From Owenia fusiformis (Eukaryota > Annelida > Polychaeta > Sabellida > Oweniidae): a DNA stretch of 64,000 nucleotides. Position numbers and translations under genes: made by a program. The notes beneath the pieces were generated by a model that searched no databases, had not been told where the DNA came from, and saw only the letters and a program-made list of their open reading frames with translations. Position 1 is the first letter of the stretch. Every line of letters starts with the position of its first letter. Positions 31,371 through 43,782 of the stretch are shown one piece after another. The stretch spans positions 15,434,020 through 15,498,019 of the forward strand of contig CAIIXF020000012.1 of NCBI GenBank assembly GCA_903813345.2, read 5' to 3'.

Positions 31371-32712
31371 CTATTCCCTATAAAGTCCGCAACATTTCAA
31401 TGTTATGCTTTCTTTATTTTTATTTTCTTCTTCAATGAAAACTCCATCTTTTAAGTCAAGATCTACTGCTCTACCATTCTCTTTTTTATGACAACATTTG
31501 AGATCCTTTCTTTCAGGGAGGTAGGGGGTTTCATAATACTTCTTTAATTTATCATCGTGTGAGCTCAAGAGACTTTCTTTGAAGTTGATAATCTGCAATC
31601 CTTTCTTCGAAGTAACCCGTTCCACTGCTACACCAATTTGGCCAGGTGAGGTCATGTGTCTATAAAATACGTGCATATGTGGCTAAATGCAGATGTTGAA
31701 GACATAAAAATATGGCAAGATGCAGATGTTGAGACATAAGAGTATGGTTAGATAAAGATACAAGATGCAGATGAAAAGACATGAAAATATGACAAGATGC
31801 ATATATTTAGACATAAATATATGGCTATATGCAGATGTTGATACATTCAAGTAGGGCTAGATGCAGATGTTAATACAAAAATATGGCTAGAGGCATATGT
31901 TTAGACATAATTATGTTGTAAGATAGAGATGTTTAGACATAAAAATATATGTATATGCAGATGTTTTTACAAAAATATGGCTAGATACAGATGTTTAGAC
32001 ATAAAGATATGACAAGATGCAGATGTTAAGCCATAATAATATGGCTATATGGAGATGTTTATACAAAAATATGGCTTGATGCAGATGTTTAGACATATAA
32101 ATGTAGTTAGATAGAGATGTTTAGACATAAAAATATGGCTAGATGCAAATGTTTAGACTTAAAATGGCTATATGCAAATAAGAACTAGTGAGACATGAAA
32201 ATCAAATATGGACGTTAATTAGTGATGTTTTAATGATGAATAAATTACTTTTTATTATACATATCAAAATATATCAACAAACATAAAAGTATGGATAGAT
32301 GCAGATGTTGAGACATAAAAATTTGACAAGATGCAGATGTTTAGACATACAAATATGGCTTGATGCAGATACTATTAGATAAGATTCAGATCTTTGAGTT
32401 ACTTTCAATGTTAATGTAGTCTTACAAATATGGCTGATTAAAAGGAGCTTTTCTGATCTTTGAACTGTAGCAGTCTCCCCTACAATCAATGATAACACGT
32501 TCCAGAGTCATACCCTGAGCCTTGTGCACACAGTAAGCGCAAACGCTAACTGCAACGGTATTTAGCTCCTGGGGCCAATTTCGCAACCTCTATCTCCAAA
32601 TTGACGGAATTTCTTTCTTGTAAATGTGCGTATTCCTACATCAAATTTGACTTTGACAGCATCAGGACCACATTCTGTCACCACACCTTGCAATCCATTC
32701 ACAATGCTTAAT
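31371..32712 (-). pseudogene. Broken PIF1-like helicase, C-terminal part
   Basis: Read on the minus strand from 32712: LSIVNGLQGVVTE, then VKVKFDVGIRTFTRKKF, then IPLQLAFALTV, then after a 2-base frameshift HKAQGMTLERVIIDC (about 32529-32480). This is the conserved 'IPL.LAFA.TVHKAQGMTL' helicase motif of PIF1-type enzymes. Farther on, GQIGVAVERVTSKKGLQI (about 31650-31590) is the last conserved block (usual form 'Q.YVALSRVTS..GL.I'). Between the blocks lies a minisatellite. A premature TAA also follows 'CEIGPRS'. PIF1-like helicases of this kind are frequent in Helitron-type transposons; which source applies here is unknown. Confidence 0.65.
31687..32375. repeat. Minisatellite of about 32 bp units
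   Basis: Some 18-20 imperfect copies of 'atggctagatgcagatgtttagacataaaat', with a non-repeat gap near 32165-32280. It splits the PIF1-like pseudogene. Confidence 0.8.
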
Positions 32713-32716
32713 TGTT

Positions 32717-33069
32717 GCATGCATCACCAAATGTTTATAAGAAAAAAAGAAATACTTTGTATCATCTTGTACTTCTATAGTTACCAAAAGGAACTTATAC
32801 CATGCATCTCACGTACACAGACAGTGATAAATATGAGCTCAAGAAAACAGATCTCATAATAAACAAAGAGTGACTAAAATAACACATAACTCAGGGGCGG
32901 ATCAAAAAGGGCTTGCATCACCAAATGTTTATAAGAAAAAAGAAATACTTTGTATCATCTTGTACTTCTATAGTGACCAAAAGGAACTTAAACCATGCAT
33001 CTCACGTACACAAACGGTGATCAATATGAGCTCAAGAAAACAGATCTCATAATACACAAAGAGTGATTT
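32717..33069. repeat. Tandem duplication of about 150 bp
   Basis: 'gcatcaccaaatgtttataa' through 'agatctcataata' occurs at 32719-32877 and again at 32914-33069, with few differences. No gene seen. Confidence 0.75.
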
Positions 33070-34811
33070 ATGGGAGGCCTGTGGTTAGCAATATAAAGAT
33101 AACAAATGCTTCAAATTAAAGTTTTTAAAATGGGTCTATTACAAATCTCAATGTTCAAAACACAACATGTTCTGTTCTTTATAACATAAACTCTGAAGAA
33201 GCTACTGAGCCCCTGAACATCCCAAACTCATGTTCATAATCAAAAGTGAGTGAATATGGTCTTATAAATGATAAAGGAATTTTTCAGATAAGCCTTAATC
33301 CAGCTGTTTCCTCTTGTTGATCCTCCACTTGTTCGATGATTTTAGATGATAAAATATATATTCCTACAAACATGTACGTTTTCACTTGTTGCAGACCTGT
33401 CAACATTACCGTTTACTTATTATTGAGAGGTTTAACAGGTGTCCATAAAAAATATTAGATTTTGATATTTTTCGAAATTTAAAACGGATTTCATTAAGGT
33501 TCGGACAGATGTTTCACTTCATTCCGAATATGGGACACTAAGAACAAAAGAGGTGTCTGATGTGTTTTCTAAAACAATATAGAGAAAGGTATATATATAT
33601 ATCTATTTCAAATTATATTGTCACCATTCAAAAGATAACCATTAAATTGACGATGTGTAAAATTTACAGAATTTTTTGATGACTGGTTTAAGAGAAACAT
33701 GTGTTCAAAAAGTTCACCATATCGATACCAATCTTTTGAAGGCATTGGAAATGAAGTCAAATTATATTTCCATCAACATTATAAGTTTTTTTTCTAGCAG
33801 GTTATGGAAATAAAAATTCAAACATAAATAGGCTTTAACACGTAGTTCAATGGGGAGCTAAGGTTGCCAAACTTATGAAGGGGAGTGTATTTATTATATA
33901 TAATAACTCTAATTGGGTATAAGAAGCGTTCTATCACATTGCAAAACAAATATTAGATAAAAATAGCGTATAATGCCTTCAAGAAAAACTTTCCTAAACG
34001 GCCAGCTTAATAAAGTTCATGTTATTTTAATGTTTATTTTATTTCTTTGAAATGATGTGTAAATAGGCCGCAATATTCATAACAGCATGCAAAATCTCCA
34101 GCGTCGTAAAATTTGAACACAATTAGGAAACCACAGCTTATATTTGGACCAATACCTGACGCTTAAAACTGATACGTATTAGCGTTCGATTACAGCAATT
34201 ACTCGGTGGTGTTCATTGGTCAGTCTCAATAGACCAACTGTCTGGTCACGTGGTTGGACCCTATGAGTATTCAATATACAAAAAAGAACAAAGGAATTTC
34301 GGAAGTTGAAAAATGCGATGCCACATTTCAAGAAGGGGAAAAACAAAAAAGTACAAGTGAAAAGTACCAGGATAAACAAGACTAAACAAAAGTAATAAAC
34401 TGTAACGAGTGTCTAAAAGCATCACAGTGGCAGTGGTCCAAGACAAAGAAAACTAAGGAAGAAGTAAAAACACAAACGACAAAAATACGAATGGCGGTGT
34501 CATCAGCACGACAACGGTACGGATATCTTTCGATAGTAAGTATAGGTATTAGAGGGCTTGAAATCGACAGTTATTTCGAATACGTATAACGCAAACAAAC
34601 CACTAGAAAAGTTTATTTTTTAAGTCAATTATAAGTCTCAGAGGAATTAACATGGAAACCTTGAGAGGAAATTGACATGGGAAAATGCTCAAAAGGGGGT
34701 CTTTGGGGCGGCACATAGGTAATAAGAAGTATAGGCTATTAGAAAGAAACCCCCGGGGAGGAACTCGATCTAGAAGCGAAGATAAGGTGTTGCATCCTTC
34801 AGATCAAATTA
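33070..34811. other. No recognised feature
   Basis: A+T-rich sequence without coding homology, RNA fold or clear repeat. Several weak 60-66-codon frames on the minus strand near 34200-34450 have no recognisable motif. Confidence 0.4.
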
Positions 34812-35213
34812 CAGTAAAGGACGATTCTCGGTTTGGAGAACGAAGTTCTTCAATCTAAATGAGCATTATCCCTGCTTCGGACAAATTTGATTTTTTTACA
34901 TAATATAGATTTGAATGTCTTCTTTTGAATAGTCATAATTTAATTTGGGTAATATTTTTAGATTTTTCGCAAAAAAATATTAGCGCAGTACACTGATGAA
35001 CTTCTTTCCCCAAAATCAAGACTTGTATTTTATTGAATCAGTCTAATTGAGCATTATCCCTGCTTCAGACCAATTTGTTTTTTTTACATCTTGTAGATTT
35101 AAATGTCCTCTTTTGAATATTCATAGTTTAATTTGGGTAATATTTCTATAATTTTCATGAAAAAAATTATTAGCCCATGAGACTGTTCTCCAAACCGAGA
35201 ATCGTCCTTTCTG
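34812..35213. mobile_element. 400-bp TIR MITE
   Basis: Ends AAAGGACGATTCTCGGTTTG (34816) and 'caaaccgagaatcgtccttt' (to 35210). The inside contains a direct repeat of about 110 bp ('gagcattatccctgcttc...' at 34860 and 35048). Non-coding. Confidence 0.75.
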
Positions 35214-35962
35214 TTTTGAACTCCTTTGAATCTAAAAAATAAGCAATCCGAAAGGACCGATATTGAAACCGTATATGTAAAATTGATGTATATTTTAGTT
35301 TGGCTATCAAATGTCTGGCCTCTCATATTTTGACGTTTCCTGCCATCACACTACTATACCTAACACCTAGAAATGCATAAGATACTTTGTTTGTCTAATT
35401 GGATTGTTTAGTATATTTTTGAAAGTACCTTATCAACATCTAACTTTCAACCGATAAACCATTAATAAGGAACAGACAAATAAAAACAAATATATAATCA
35501 TTACTAATAAGCCAAATGGGTTGCTCATGAAAGCCAAATGCAAGGTATAGTAGAGTGGCCATGTTATTTTCGAAAAAACTAACATGGCTGAAACCCCGCG
35601 GCTGAATGACTCCCTTACAAAAAGCCATACTTATACAAAAGTTAGGCCTTGTACAGTTAGGGACATAAATAAATGACAGGTGGATTTGCTGAAGTGAGGA
35701 TTTCCCATGTTAAAAATAAGAGAATTTACAAGAGGCCATACATCAGTGGATGAGATTATACAAAATGTAAAATATACAAATTTTAAGGGATATGTATCTA
35801 GACAATATTGGAAATTATGGGCTTTCAGACCACCATAATTAGGAAATGGTGATCGAAAATCGACCTGTCATTTATTTTTGTCCCCAACTGTACATATGTT
35901 TCCATTTTTTCATATACTGTTGCAATATAGTCATTTGATTGCTTTTTTTAAATTCAAAGTTC
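35214..35962. mobile_element. Family E copy 2 with nested MITE
   Basis: Left end 'ttgaactcctttgaatctaaaaaataagcaat', right end 'tatagtcatttgattgctttttttaaattcaaag'. It shares the interior 'gccatgttatttt...aacatggctgaaa' hairpin with copy 1 at 14671-15870. Confidence 0.55.
35654..35890. mobile_element. 237-bp TA-flanked MITE, copy 2
   Basis: Same element as 15540-15776 in opposite orientation, with TA on both sides and the same length. Confidence 0.85.
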
Positions 35963-36196
35963 CAAATGAGTCTTTAGCCAAATCACTTCGAAGAATATGC
36001 GTGACATAGGCCTACAGTATACGGTAACCGCGTGAAAAGTCCGAACGAAATACGTTCGGTTTTTTCGACGTTCGATATTTTGCTGTATCGACCACTTTTA
36101 CAGAAATATATTTTGCTTGAAATTCAAATATTGAATAGAATTCAAAATTTCAAGATCCAACTTGTATTTTTAAATTTCTTATTTTGTATCTTTCAG

Positions 36197-36319
36197 GTAT
36201 ATACAACTATGAGTTTAGCGAACACATCAAGTAAGGTGACAACTGGTTCAAGTTTTGGAGAACTTTGAGCCGTCCAGTATAAAACAGCATCATTGGGTCT
36301 TCGTGTTCCTGTCACCAAA
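36197..36319 (+). other. Splice-bounded exon-like segment
   Basis: A pyrimidine-rich acceptor 'ttttgtatctttcag' ends at 36196 and a strong GTAAGT donor starts at 36320. The segment has no open frame throughout. Its end 'tgttcctgtcacc' closely resembles the sequence just before a possible donor at 51213. It could be an exon of a non-coding transcript. Confidence 0.3.
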
Positions 36320-36626
36320 GTAAGTTCATTTTTTATTCAGTGATTACACATTCGTTTATTTTCTGGACCTGGTGACCAACGACACAACGGAGACAACAGC
36401 TGCGTGCCAACATGGGCTCTACATGGTGCCAACTATGACGATATTCAGTTCCGCTAAATTGAGGGGGGGGGGCTCTTTTGGATTTCACCTTGGGTTGCTC
36501 AAGGCCGGTGCAGTGCAGTGATACTTAACAGGAAATGACTAAAACAGGAAGTGACAATACCATGCTTGATTTTAATCATTTTTTGAACCAAGATAAAAGA
36601 GTTCTGTATTGACCTCCAGTCAGTTT

Positions 36627-37071
36627 AGATACTGTACGCCCGGTATTATTCGCGTGCGATTAACTTTCGCGCTTTTCGCGAGGGTGTTAAAATCGCGAAA
36701 AATTATCGTCGCAAAATTGCCAATTAAATCCCCGGGAATTTGTTTTTACCCGGGGCTCTGGTGCATTTCGTTTTGTCTACTAGTTTGGATCGAGTTAATA
36801 GTACTTCAATAGTACTGTGCAACTCCATGACTTTACTATGCGCATGCGCGGCAATGAAAGAGCACGTGCGCATGATTGTTCACGTGATCGTAGCCTGCAT
36901 TTTGATTGGACATCATATACTGGGGAATGTACTGGGAACTGAATTTCATATACTGGGGAATCCCCGAATACGATAAAATACAGTATTCGCGAAATTTAAT
37001 AGCCGCGAAACCGTGTTTTCGCAAAATTCGCGAAATAAAAGCTCGCGAATAATACCGGGCGTACAGTATCT
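36627..37071. mobile_element. 445-bp TIR MITE
   Basis: Perfect ends AGATACTGTACGCCCGGTAT and its complement, continuing 'tattcgcg'. The arms contain many 'cgcgaaa' motifs. No ORF. Confidence 0.8.
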
Positions 37072-38094
37072 AATTAGGGACCACAGAGGTTGAGGCTTAT
37101 TTTCAGCTCGTATCTGTTCACATGTTAAATTATGAAACTTTACAATTTATTTTACAATAAACTATTGCACCCAATTCCATGAAATCGGTCTCAAATTAAT
37201 AATTAATCAAAGTTTTACCATTGGGTATTTAATATGTAGCGTAACCTGTCTTGTGCTGATTGTTATGAAGCAAAATATGAGAGAGGTGAAACCATTTTCG
37301 CCGCCATTTTCGAAAATTTTTGTTGACATTGGCAATTCACCCAAGTTTTGATGACCGTTTTTTGAATAATAAGGGGACAGATAATTACTCTCAATACATC
37401 GAAATGAAGTAATAACATGTGAAATATTTCACTTTTGTTCAATTTTGCCCAAATAAACGCTTATAATTTTTCGAAAATTGAGTTTGAAGTGGAGCATATT
37501 TTTGACTGAACTATTGCACATTGTTTTACTCCCCGTCAACTCCATGTCAAAAGCTCAATCGCAAGAAAAGTCACTTTTCTTTTGAAATTTATAAAAATAA
37601 ATTTAAAAATCAAGTGATCCCGGTGTGCACCGTTGATTTAAAAAAAACGCAGGCTACTTCCGCCATATTGTTTTGGATCTACTTCCGCCATTTTGTCATG
37701 TTCAAGATCAGTCACTCAGTCAGTCTTCTGGCCAAGATGTATGCAAGCCTGTCAGCATATTTGGTTTAAAATATATGCTACCTACCTCTATAAATTCATC
37801 TTAAGGTCTGTATCACATTTATTTGATCAGGAAAGCAGAAGAAAATTATAAATTTTTGCAAAACGTGACTTCCGGAAGTGGGCGATAATAGAGTTAAATT
37901 CACTTCAGTCAATTTGAACTAGTCTACCCTTGAACTTAATTGTTAATAACGTTTGTTAGTCTTATCATAAATATTGACATATATCATTTAAATGATAATA
38001 TAAGAAACTAAATATGATTCAAATTTATATTATTTTGCATGATGTTGTGGATTAATCCAAAATTAGAACTTTTGGGAATTAAAGAGGCATAATC

Positions 38095-41000
38095 GGTTAT
38101 AATGAAAACACGCGCTACGCGCTAACGCGCCACGCGCCAATGCGCTAATAGAAAATGATCCTTCCCCACGATGTGTGCGCATGTTTTAAGCGCATGTTTA
38201 TGATTGGTCTATACCCTTGGCCCAGGGACATGTATAATTAGGGTTATGACTCCCTGGGAACTTGTCAAAACATTGACACTTCAGAGACTGTATAAATCAC
38301 CGCTAACCTGTCAATCAGACTTTGATGTGAACTTTGCGGCCGCAGGAAATAAACAAAGCCTCTCGAAAATTACACTTTTCAAGTTACGATTTCTCTAAAA
38401 ATATAAGACCAATTAAGATGTTCTTCACACCGTTAAAAAACAGAATTCAACTTCAATTTAGGAAATAATTCCAAAACTAAATGAACGTGTACTTTTCTCT
38501 GTATTTGACCTGAAAGAACATGAGTAACTTAGAATTAATAAATATTTACGGCCAATTACCGGACAATGATAAAACACGCTGGTCGGGTTTACATTACTTT
38601 TTAAATCGTCTCTTATTTAAAACTTTAATTCCAAATGAAATACAATCCTGTTTTCAACAATATTCCTAATAAAATAGGTAATACAAGTCACTGGGACTGA
38701 CGTAATTCAAAACTTTTTAAATCTAAAATCAAATTGAGAAAAACGAAAGCAAACATGAAAGGGGGGTTCATAGGGGTCTTGGAAATCCATATACACTATT
38801 TTTCACAAGCCCCTCAGTCTTATACCATTTACAGCATTTTCACCCCTTTTACATGTATAACATACAGTGTATGCAATATTTTTCACATCTCCCTATATAG
38901 ACGGTGAACCAACAAGATCCTCAGAGACCCAGAGGGTGCATGAATGCACCTACTCCCTATAGTACTATATTTTACAAAAAGGTCGGGTAAATAATTTATC
39001 TGTACGATAATTTTGAAATTACCGTTGAGAAAAGTTTGGATAATATTCAGAAGGAAATAACATAATGCAAGAATCCACGTAGTACCAAATGTATAATCAT
39101 AGGCAAATAGGCAGTACACAGCCCCGAAGCCAGGGGGGTTCGGAGGGTGACTTTGGAATTTTTGAAAAAGTGACCCCCCCCTGGGAAATCCTGGTTACTG
39201 TCCTGGCATATGGCATATAGAGACTACTATATAGAGATCTGGATTACCCCCATAAATGTGGGACTGATTTTTCAAATCACCCCAACAACCAGGCCCGTAG
39301 CCAGATAGTCAAGTGAACTAGACTTAATGTTGTTGTTTCACGTTTCTTTTTGACGATTTGGATATTTGTTTTTTATTTTTGTTTTCAACATTTGCGTCGA
39401 GGATATTAAGCCCTGTATATTGCGGTAAATGCTTTTCTGCCCTCTATGCTCAACAAAAGTTACACAGATAAGATAATGGATCCAATGCTTCAACTAGAAT
39501 GTATTAACTCTTACCTTAAACACAGGAAATACTTGATAATTGAAGAAATGTAATCATTTTCGTATATGTTTGAACCAATTTCCAATATGGTTCTCAAGGT
39601 CACTCAAGGTCACTGAATACTGTCTAAATGTGAAACCATGCAACCAAAACGAAATCGTAATTATTTATTACCAACATATCTGTTTTCGGTTTCTTCACCC
39701 TCCTTGGTGTCTGAGAAGGCGATTCAATTGTCATAAACGATGATAAACTTTCGAGTTGAAATCTCGATCTCAATATGGCTGCTGTTATTTATTGTAATTT
39801 CGTTTTTCGCTTCACCTAGAGTTTTACTTTTACACAATCATTACCCAGAATGCATCTACACATGGGGAAAAAAAATTGTTTCCAGAAAAATTCTTATACT
39901 TCTTCAATTATCAAGCGTTTGACGTGTGTAAGGTAGGATTAAATACATTATCGATGAAGAGCATATTCTAATACATAATTTGTGTGATTTTGGTTGCCTA
40001 AACAGGCCAGGAAAGCATTTCCCTCAATTTACAACCGGGAAGTGTGTACGACCCTAGTATGCAAGAAAATAACAAAAAATAAATATCCAAATTATCAAAA
40101 AATAATGACAAATAAAGCATACGATGGTCGGATTTATATGACTAGTAGCCAGAGGGGGAGCTGGGGGAGCGGAGCTCCCCCTCTGGCCAGAGATTCTTTC
40201 AAAATCATGCAGTTTTTCGCCATTCTGAGAATTTTTTTATGATTATTAGCCAAAATTGTGAAAAAGCTTCCCCTGGAAAAAAGCTGGCTACGGGCAAGCC
40301 CCCACAACTACTTGTGTATTGAAATTCCAAATTTATGGGGATAAGCTGGATCTGCAGTATTCGTTCAAACTGCCTTTAAATTTCATAATAGGTTTCTTTA
40401 ATTCTTTTAAAACATATGTTTATTTAACTTATACGATGCCATATACGATAAATGTTGCCCCCTCTTATGCGGCCATACACAATAGATTTTCACCCTCCTC
40501 TTATACGATAACCCTATACACCCCCCATGAAAGCGAAAGAGAGTAACCGGGCACGAAAAGAAAAATGGAAAAATATAAATGCGACGCCCAGAGGGGGAGA
40601 AACACCAGGGTTCAAAGATGACATACGCTTATAATGTAAATCTGTATTGAGATGACACGGTCGCTGATTGGTCAAAAGTCGACAAACAAATGACGTCATC
40701 AATGGCGGTTTCAAAATTTTCGAAATACGCTTCGAATAATATTATGTTCATTTCTGGCGTGTTAACCAATATCATAGCTTCTCATTTCACATCAAGATAA
40801 AGAAAGGTGTACGGAATATGCCTATATCAATTATAACATCCCATCGAAGTGTAGTATTTGATAACTAGCCGATGAAAATTCGAACGAACGAAGGTGGTAA
40901 GCAAGAGAGGTAATTATGTCTGTCATCTTGAAACTCTGGGGCTTTCCCTCCTCTTTGCGACGCCTGAATTATCCCACCGTTTGGTAAGTCATGTGAGATA

Positions 41001-41450
41001 TAACTTCAAATACAAAGAGTAACGATATATAGAACATCTATGACTTGATATTAAGAGGTAACATGCGACAAGTAAACATTATATTAAGTCATTAGTCAAG
41101 TAGTCGGGCCCCCGGCTCAGATTTCGAAACGGGATTTTTCTCGCCGATGGATGGACCCAAATAATGCAATGAAATAGGGAGCATATTCGCATATCTGCGA
41201 CCATTCATCTTGTAAGGTGCTACTTTCTATCTTCCTTTTAAATCAGATAAAACACACTGACAATCGATAATCTTTGCACAGTTAACGATCAAACATTGGG
41301 CTTCTTCATACTTCTGCTTTCTGATGAGCCACCTAATCTCTTCACTCACTCGATTTTTATACATGTTCCCGGGCCTGTGGGAACGATCATTCTGAACAGT
41401 GCGTTAGTGCGCTAGCGCGTTAGCGCGTAGCGCGTGTTTTCATTATAACC
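38095..41450. mobile_element. Mutator-like non-autonomous element with 9-bp target duplication
   Basis: Inverted ends GGTTATAATGAAAACACGCG, continuing 'ctacgcgctaacgcgc', match on both sides for about 38 bp and then imperfectly. The flanks are a perfect 9-bp direct repeat GGCATAATC (38086-38094 and 41451-41459), the size typical of Mutator-like elements. The 3356-bp interior has no frame over 82 codons and contains a copy of family C. Both termini are runs of overlapping GCGC palindromes. Confidence 0.75.
39358..40099. mobile_element. Long-TIR repeat family C, copy 2
   Basis: Homologous along its length to 13470-14228. Shared landmarks are 'tatattgcgg.aaatgctt', 'ttaactcttacctta', 'caattatcaag.gttt', 'gtaaggta.gatt' and 'aaacaggccaggaaagc'. 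It lies inside the Mutator-like element. Confidence 0.55.
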
Positions 41451-41462
41451 GGCATAATCTGA

Positions 41463-42160
41463 TTTTCTTAAGAGGCACATATTATAATTATGCTTCTGCT
41501 TGACCAGCTGCACATCTATTTCTAATTGATTGGAGTGACACACAATTATAATTGAGATTGATAACCATCTGACTATTTAAAGGCACAAATTGGCCTTTAC
41601 ATTTGTATATATTCAAGATATTAAAAGAGGCAGAAATAATCACATTGCTCTTGCTACTCATCAAAAAGGCAACATTTAATCAAAAGGTTAATAATATTTG
41701 AGAATTTAATTTTTGTATCAGCAATATTTTGAGCCATTTACTAGACTTAAACTTTTTGAAAATACAGAATAAACATAAAGAGGCACATCTAAATTAGACT
41801 TCTTATTGATCATGCTCAAGCTTAAGATGCACTTACTCATTTCTACAAGCATTCCTACTTGTCTTGAACAGCACATGATGATTATTAAGATTATTGATTA
41901 TTAATAAAGAGGCACAAGTTGATCTCTATAATTGAAGGTATTATTTGGGAGGCAAATTTTGAGAGCCAAATAATACTTAGTAATAGTCTCATTGCTCTTG
42001 CTGCCCATCAAAAAGATCTAAAGGTATCTTGTTAATATTAGAGAGGCACAAGATAAGTGATACCTCAATACCTAAATCATAAATGTCGAAATAAATAGCC
42101 TTAATATTTCATGATTTATTTATTCATGCTGCTTAACTTATATGTAAATAAAGAGGCAAA
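41463..42160. repeat. Recurring AAAGAGGCACA motif
   Basis: The motif 'a(a)agaggca(ca)' recurs at 41470, 41623, 41779, 41919, 42042 and 42149, and once before the Mutator-like insertion at 38082. The sequence between is not similar. Another occurs inverted near 57773. Confidence 0.4.
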
Positions 42161-42290
42161 GCCTGAGTTTTGCATCAAGATAAAAATATTCCTCACACCA
42201 TCCTACATGTCCTAGTAGCTGTAAAATATAATTTTGAATGAATTGATCAATATACTTGACTAAACAGAATTTTAAAATATTTATTATGTA

Positions 42291-43005
42291 TAGCCAAAAT
42301 ATACCTTATTTTTTTGTTTTAGTCATAAAAACTGAACCAATCATGTTATCTGCTTGTGGTTTTCAGAATATTTATGGCTTTTTAGTCTTCTTCAATGTAA
42401 AAAAAGATTGGACAAATATCAGTGACATCATATATGACATACTGTGTCATATGACTATTATAACATATACTTTTTGACATTTTTTTAGTTTTCTTTCATC
42501 TTTAGACCCCTATAACTTTTTAATCATTCAACCTATCAATTTAAAAATGATTTCATTGCCTTTCTTAGCCAATTGTACACATATATGTAGATTTTTCAGA
42601 TTTTTTGCTGCATAGTTTAAAAGATATTTGTCTTCCCCACCCTGATACACTTGAAATGAAAACTTCAAACAAATACTTTTTTTATGATAAAAACAGACTT
42701 TTCTTGTTTTTGTTATAAAAATTGAACCAATAATGCTATCTACATTTGGTTTTCAGATTAATAATGCCCTTTTTGTTTACTTTGAGAAAATTAAAAAATA
42801 TGACACCCATCAGTGACTCAGAATATGACATCCCATGTCATGTGACACACACTTTTTGACAAAACTTTTTTTTCGATTTTCCATCTTTAGACCCCTATAA
42901 CTTTTTAATGGTTCAAGCTACAACTTTAGGAATGGTTTCATTGATTTTCTCAGCCAATTTTACATAAATATGGATTTTTCAGATTTTTTGATGCATTTTT
43001 TAAAA
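42291..43005. repeat. Diverged 370-bp tandem duplication
   Basis: Two copies share 'catctttagacccctataac', 'tttttaat..ttcaa', 'tcagccaatt' and 'ggatttttcagattttttg'. No coding frame spans them. Confidence 0.6.
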
Positions 43006-43025
43006 AACCTCTGTGGTCCCTAATC

Positions 43026-43100
43026 TAATTATCCAAACGAACAAAGTTCTGTAGGGATATAGACTAGTCTAGTGAAGCCTCCATCCGTCTGTCAGTCAGC
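43026..43100 (+). repeat. Repeat family A, 5' end fragment
   Basis: 'attatccaaacgaacaaagttctgtagggatatag' followed by 'cctccatccgtctgtcagtc'. A diverged head of family A directly after the inverted repeat ending at 43023. Confidence 0.5.
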
Positions 43101-43782
43101 CATGTCACTGTAAAGAGTAGTTGTATGAAATAATTTTGTTACATAAAATCGGCAAAAGATTATATCCGTTTTTTTTATTTTTAGACATTTTAGTTAACAT
43201 TGATTTATCCATCTGTCGATAGGATTCCCTAGGACTCCTGGTTCAAAAGCTCGCTTATAAATATTTCAAAATGGTCGCCATTTTTATCTTGCGAAATTCA
43301 CTTTGCCCATTTCCTAGTTTTACAAATAATTTCAGGTGTCCTGCATTGTAAAAAGCCATGTCACTGTAAGGAGCAGTTGAAGGAAATAAATGTTACAAAA
43401 AATCAACAAAAAATTGTATCAGCCATTTTAGTTAACATTGATTTGTCCATCTGTCTCGTGAAATCCACTTTTGGACCATTTGCCTTAAAATCTCTGTCTA
43501 TAGGATCCCCGTTTTAAGTTATTTTTGTTCAAAATCAATATAGAAAATTCCCCTATGACTCCTGGTTCAAAATCTCCCCTATTTTCAAAATGGTCACCAT
43601 TTTTGTCTAGTGAAATTTCACCTTTACAAATAATTTTAGGTGTCCTGCATTATAAAAAGCCTTGTCACTTACTTAAAATTGGCAAAAAAATTTATCTGTT
43701 TTTTTTATTTTCTGCCATTTTAGCCATCATCCACTTTTGAACAAAATCATGTGAGCCCAGTATCAATGGTACTATTTATTAT

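Larger units (their letters stand above)
37074..43023. mobile_element. 18-bp inverted pair bounding 5.95 kb
   Basis: TTAGGGACCACAGAGGTT at 37074-37091 is the exact complement of the sequence at 43006-43023. It could delimit a 5.95-kb element into which the Mutator-like element at 38095-41450 later inserted. Alternatively these are ends of two separate elements. No transposase is visible between them. Confidence 0.4.

Noticed and set aside
31680-32400. CRISPR-like regular repeat array
   Set aside because: Units of about 32 bp are directly adjacent and diverged, with no unique spacers; it is a minisatellite in a eukaryotic genome.
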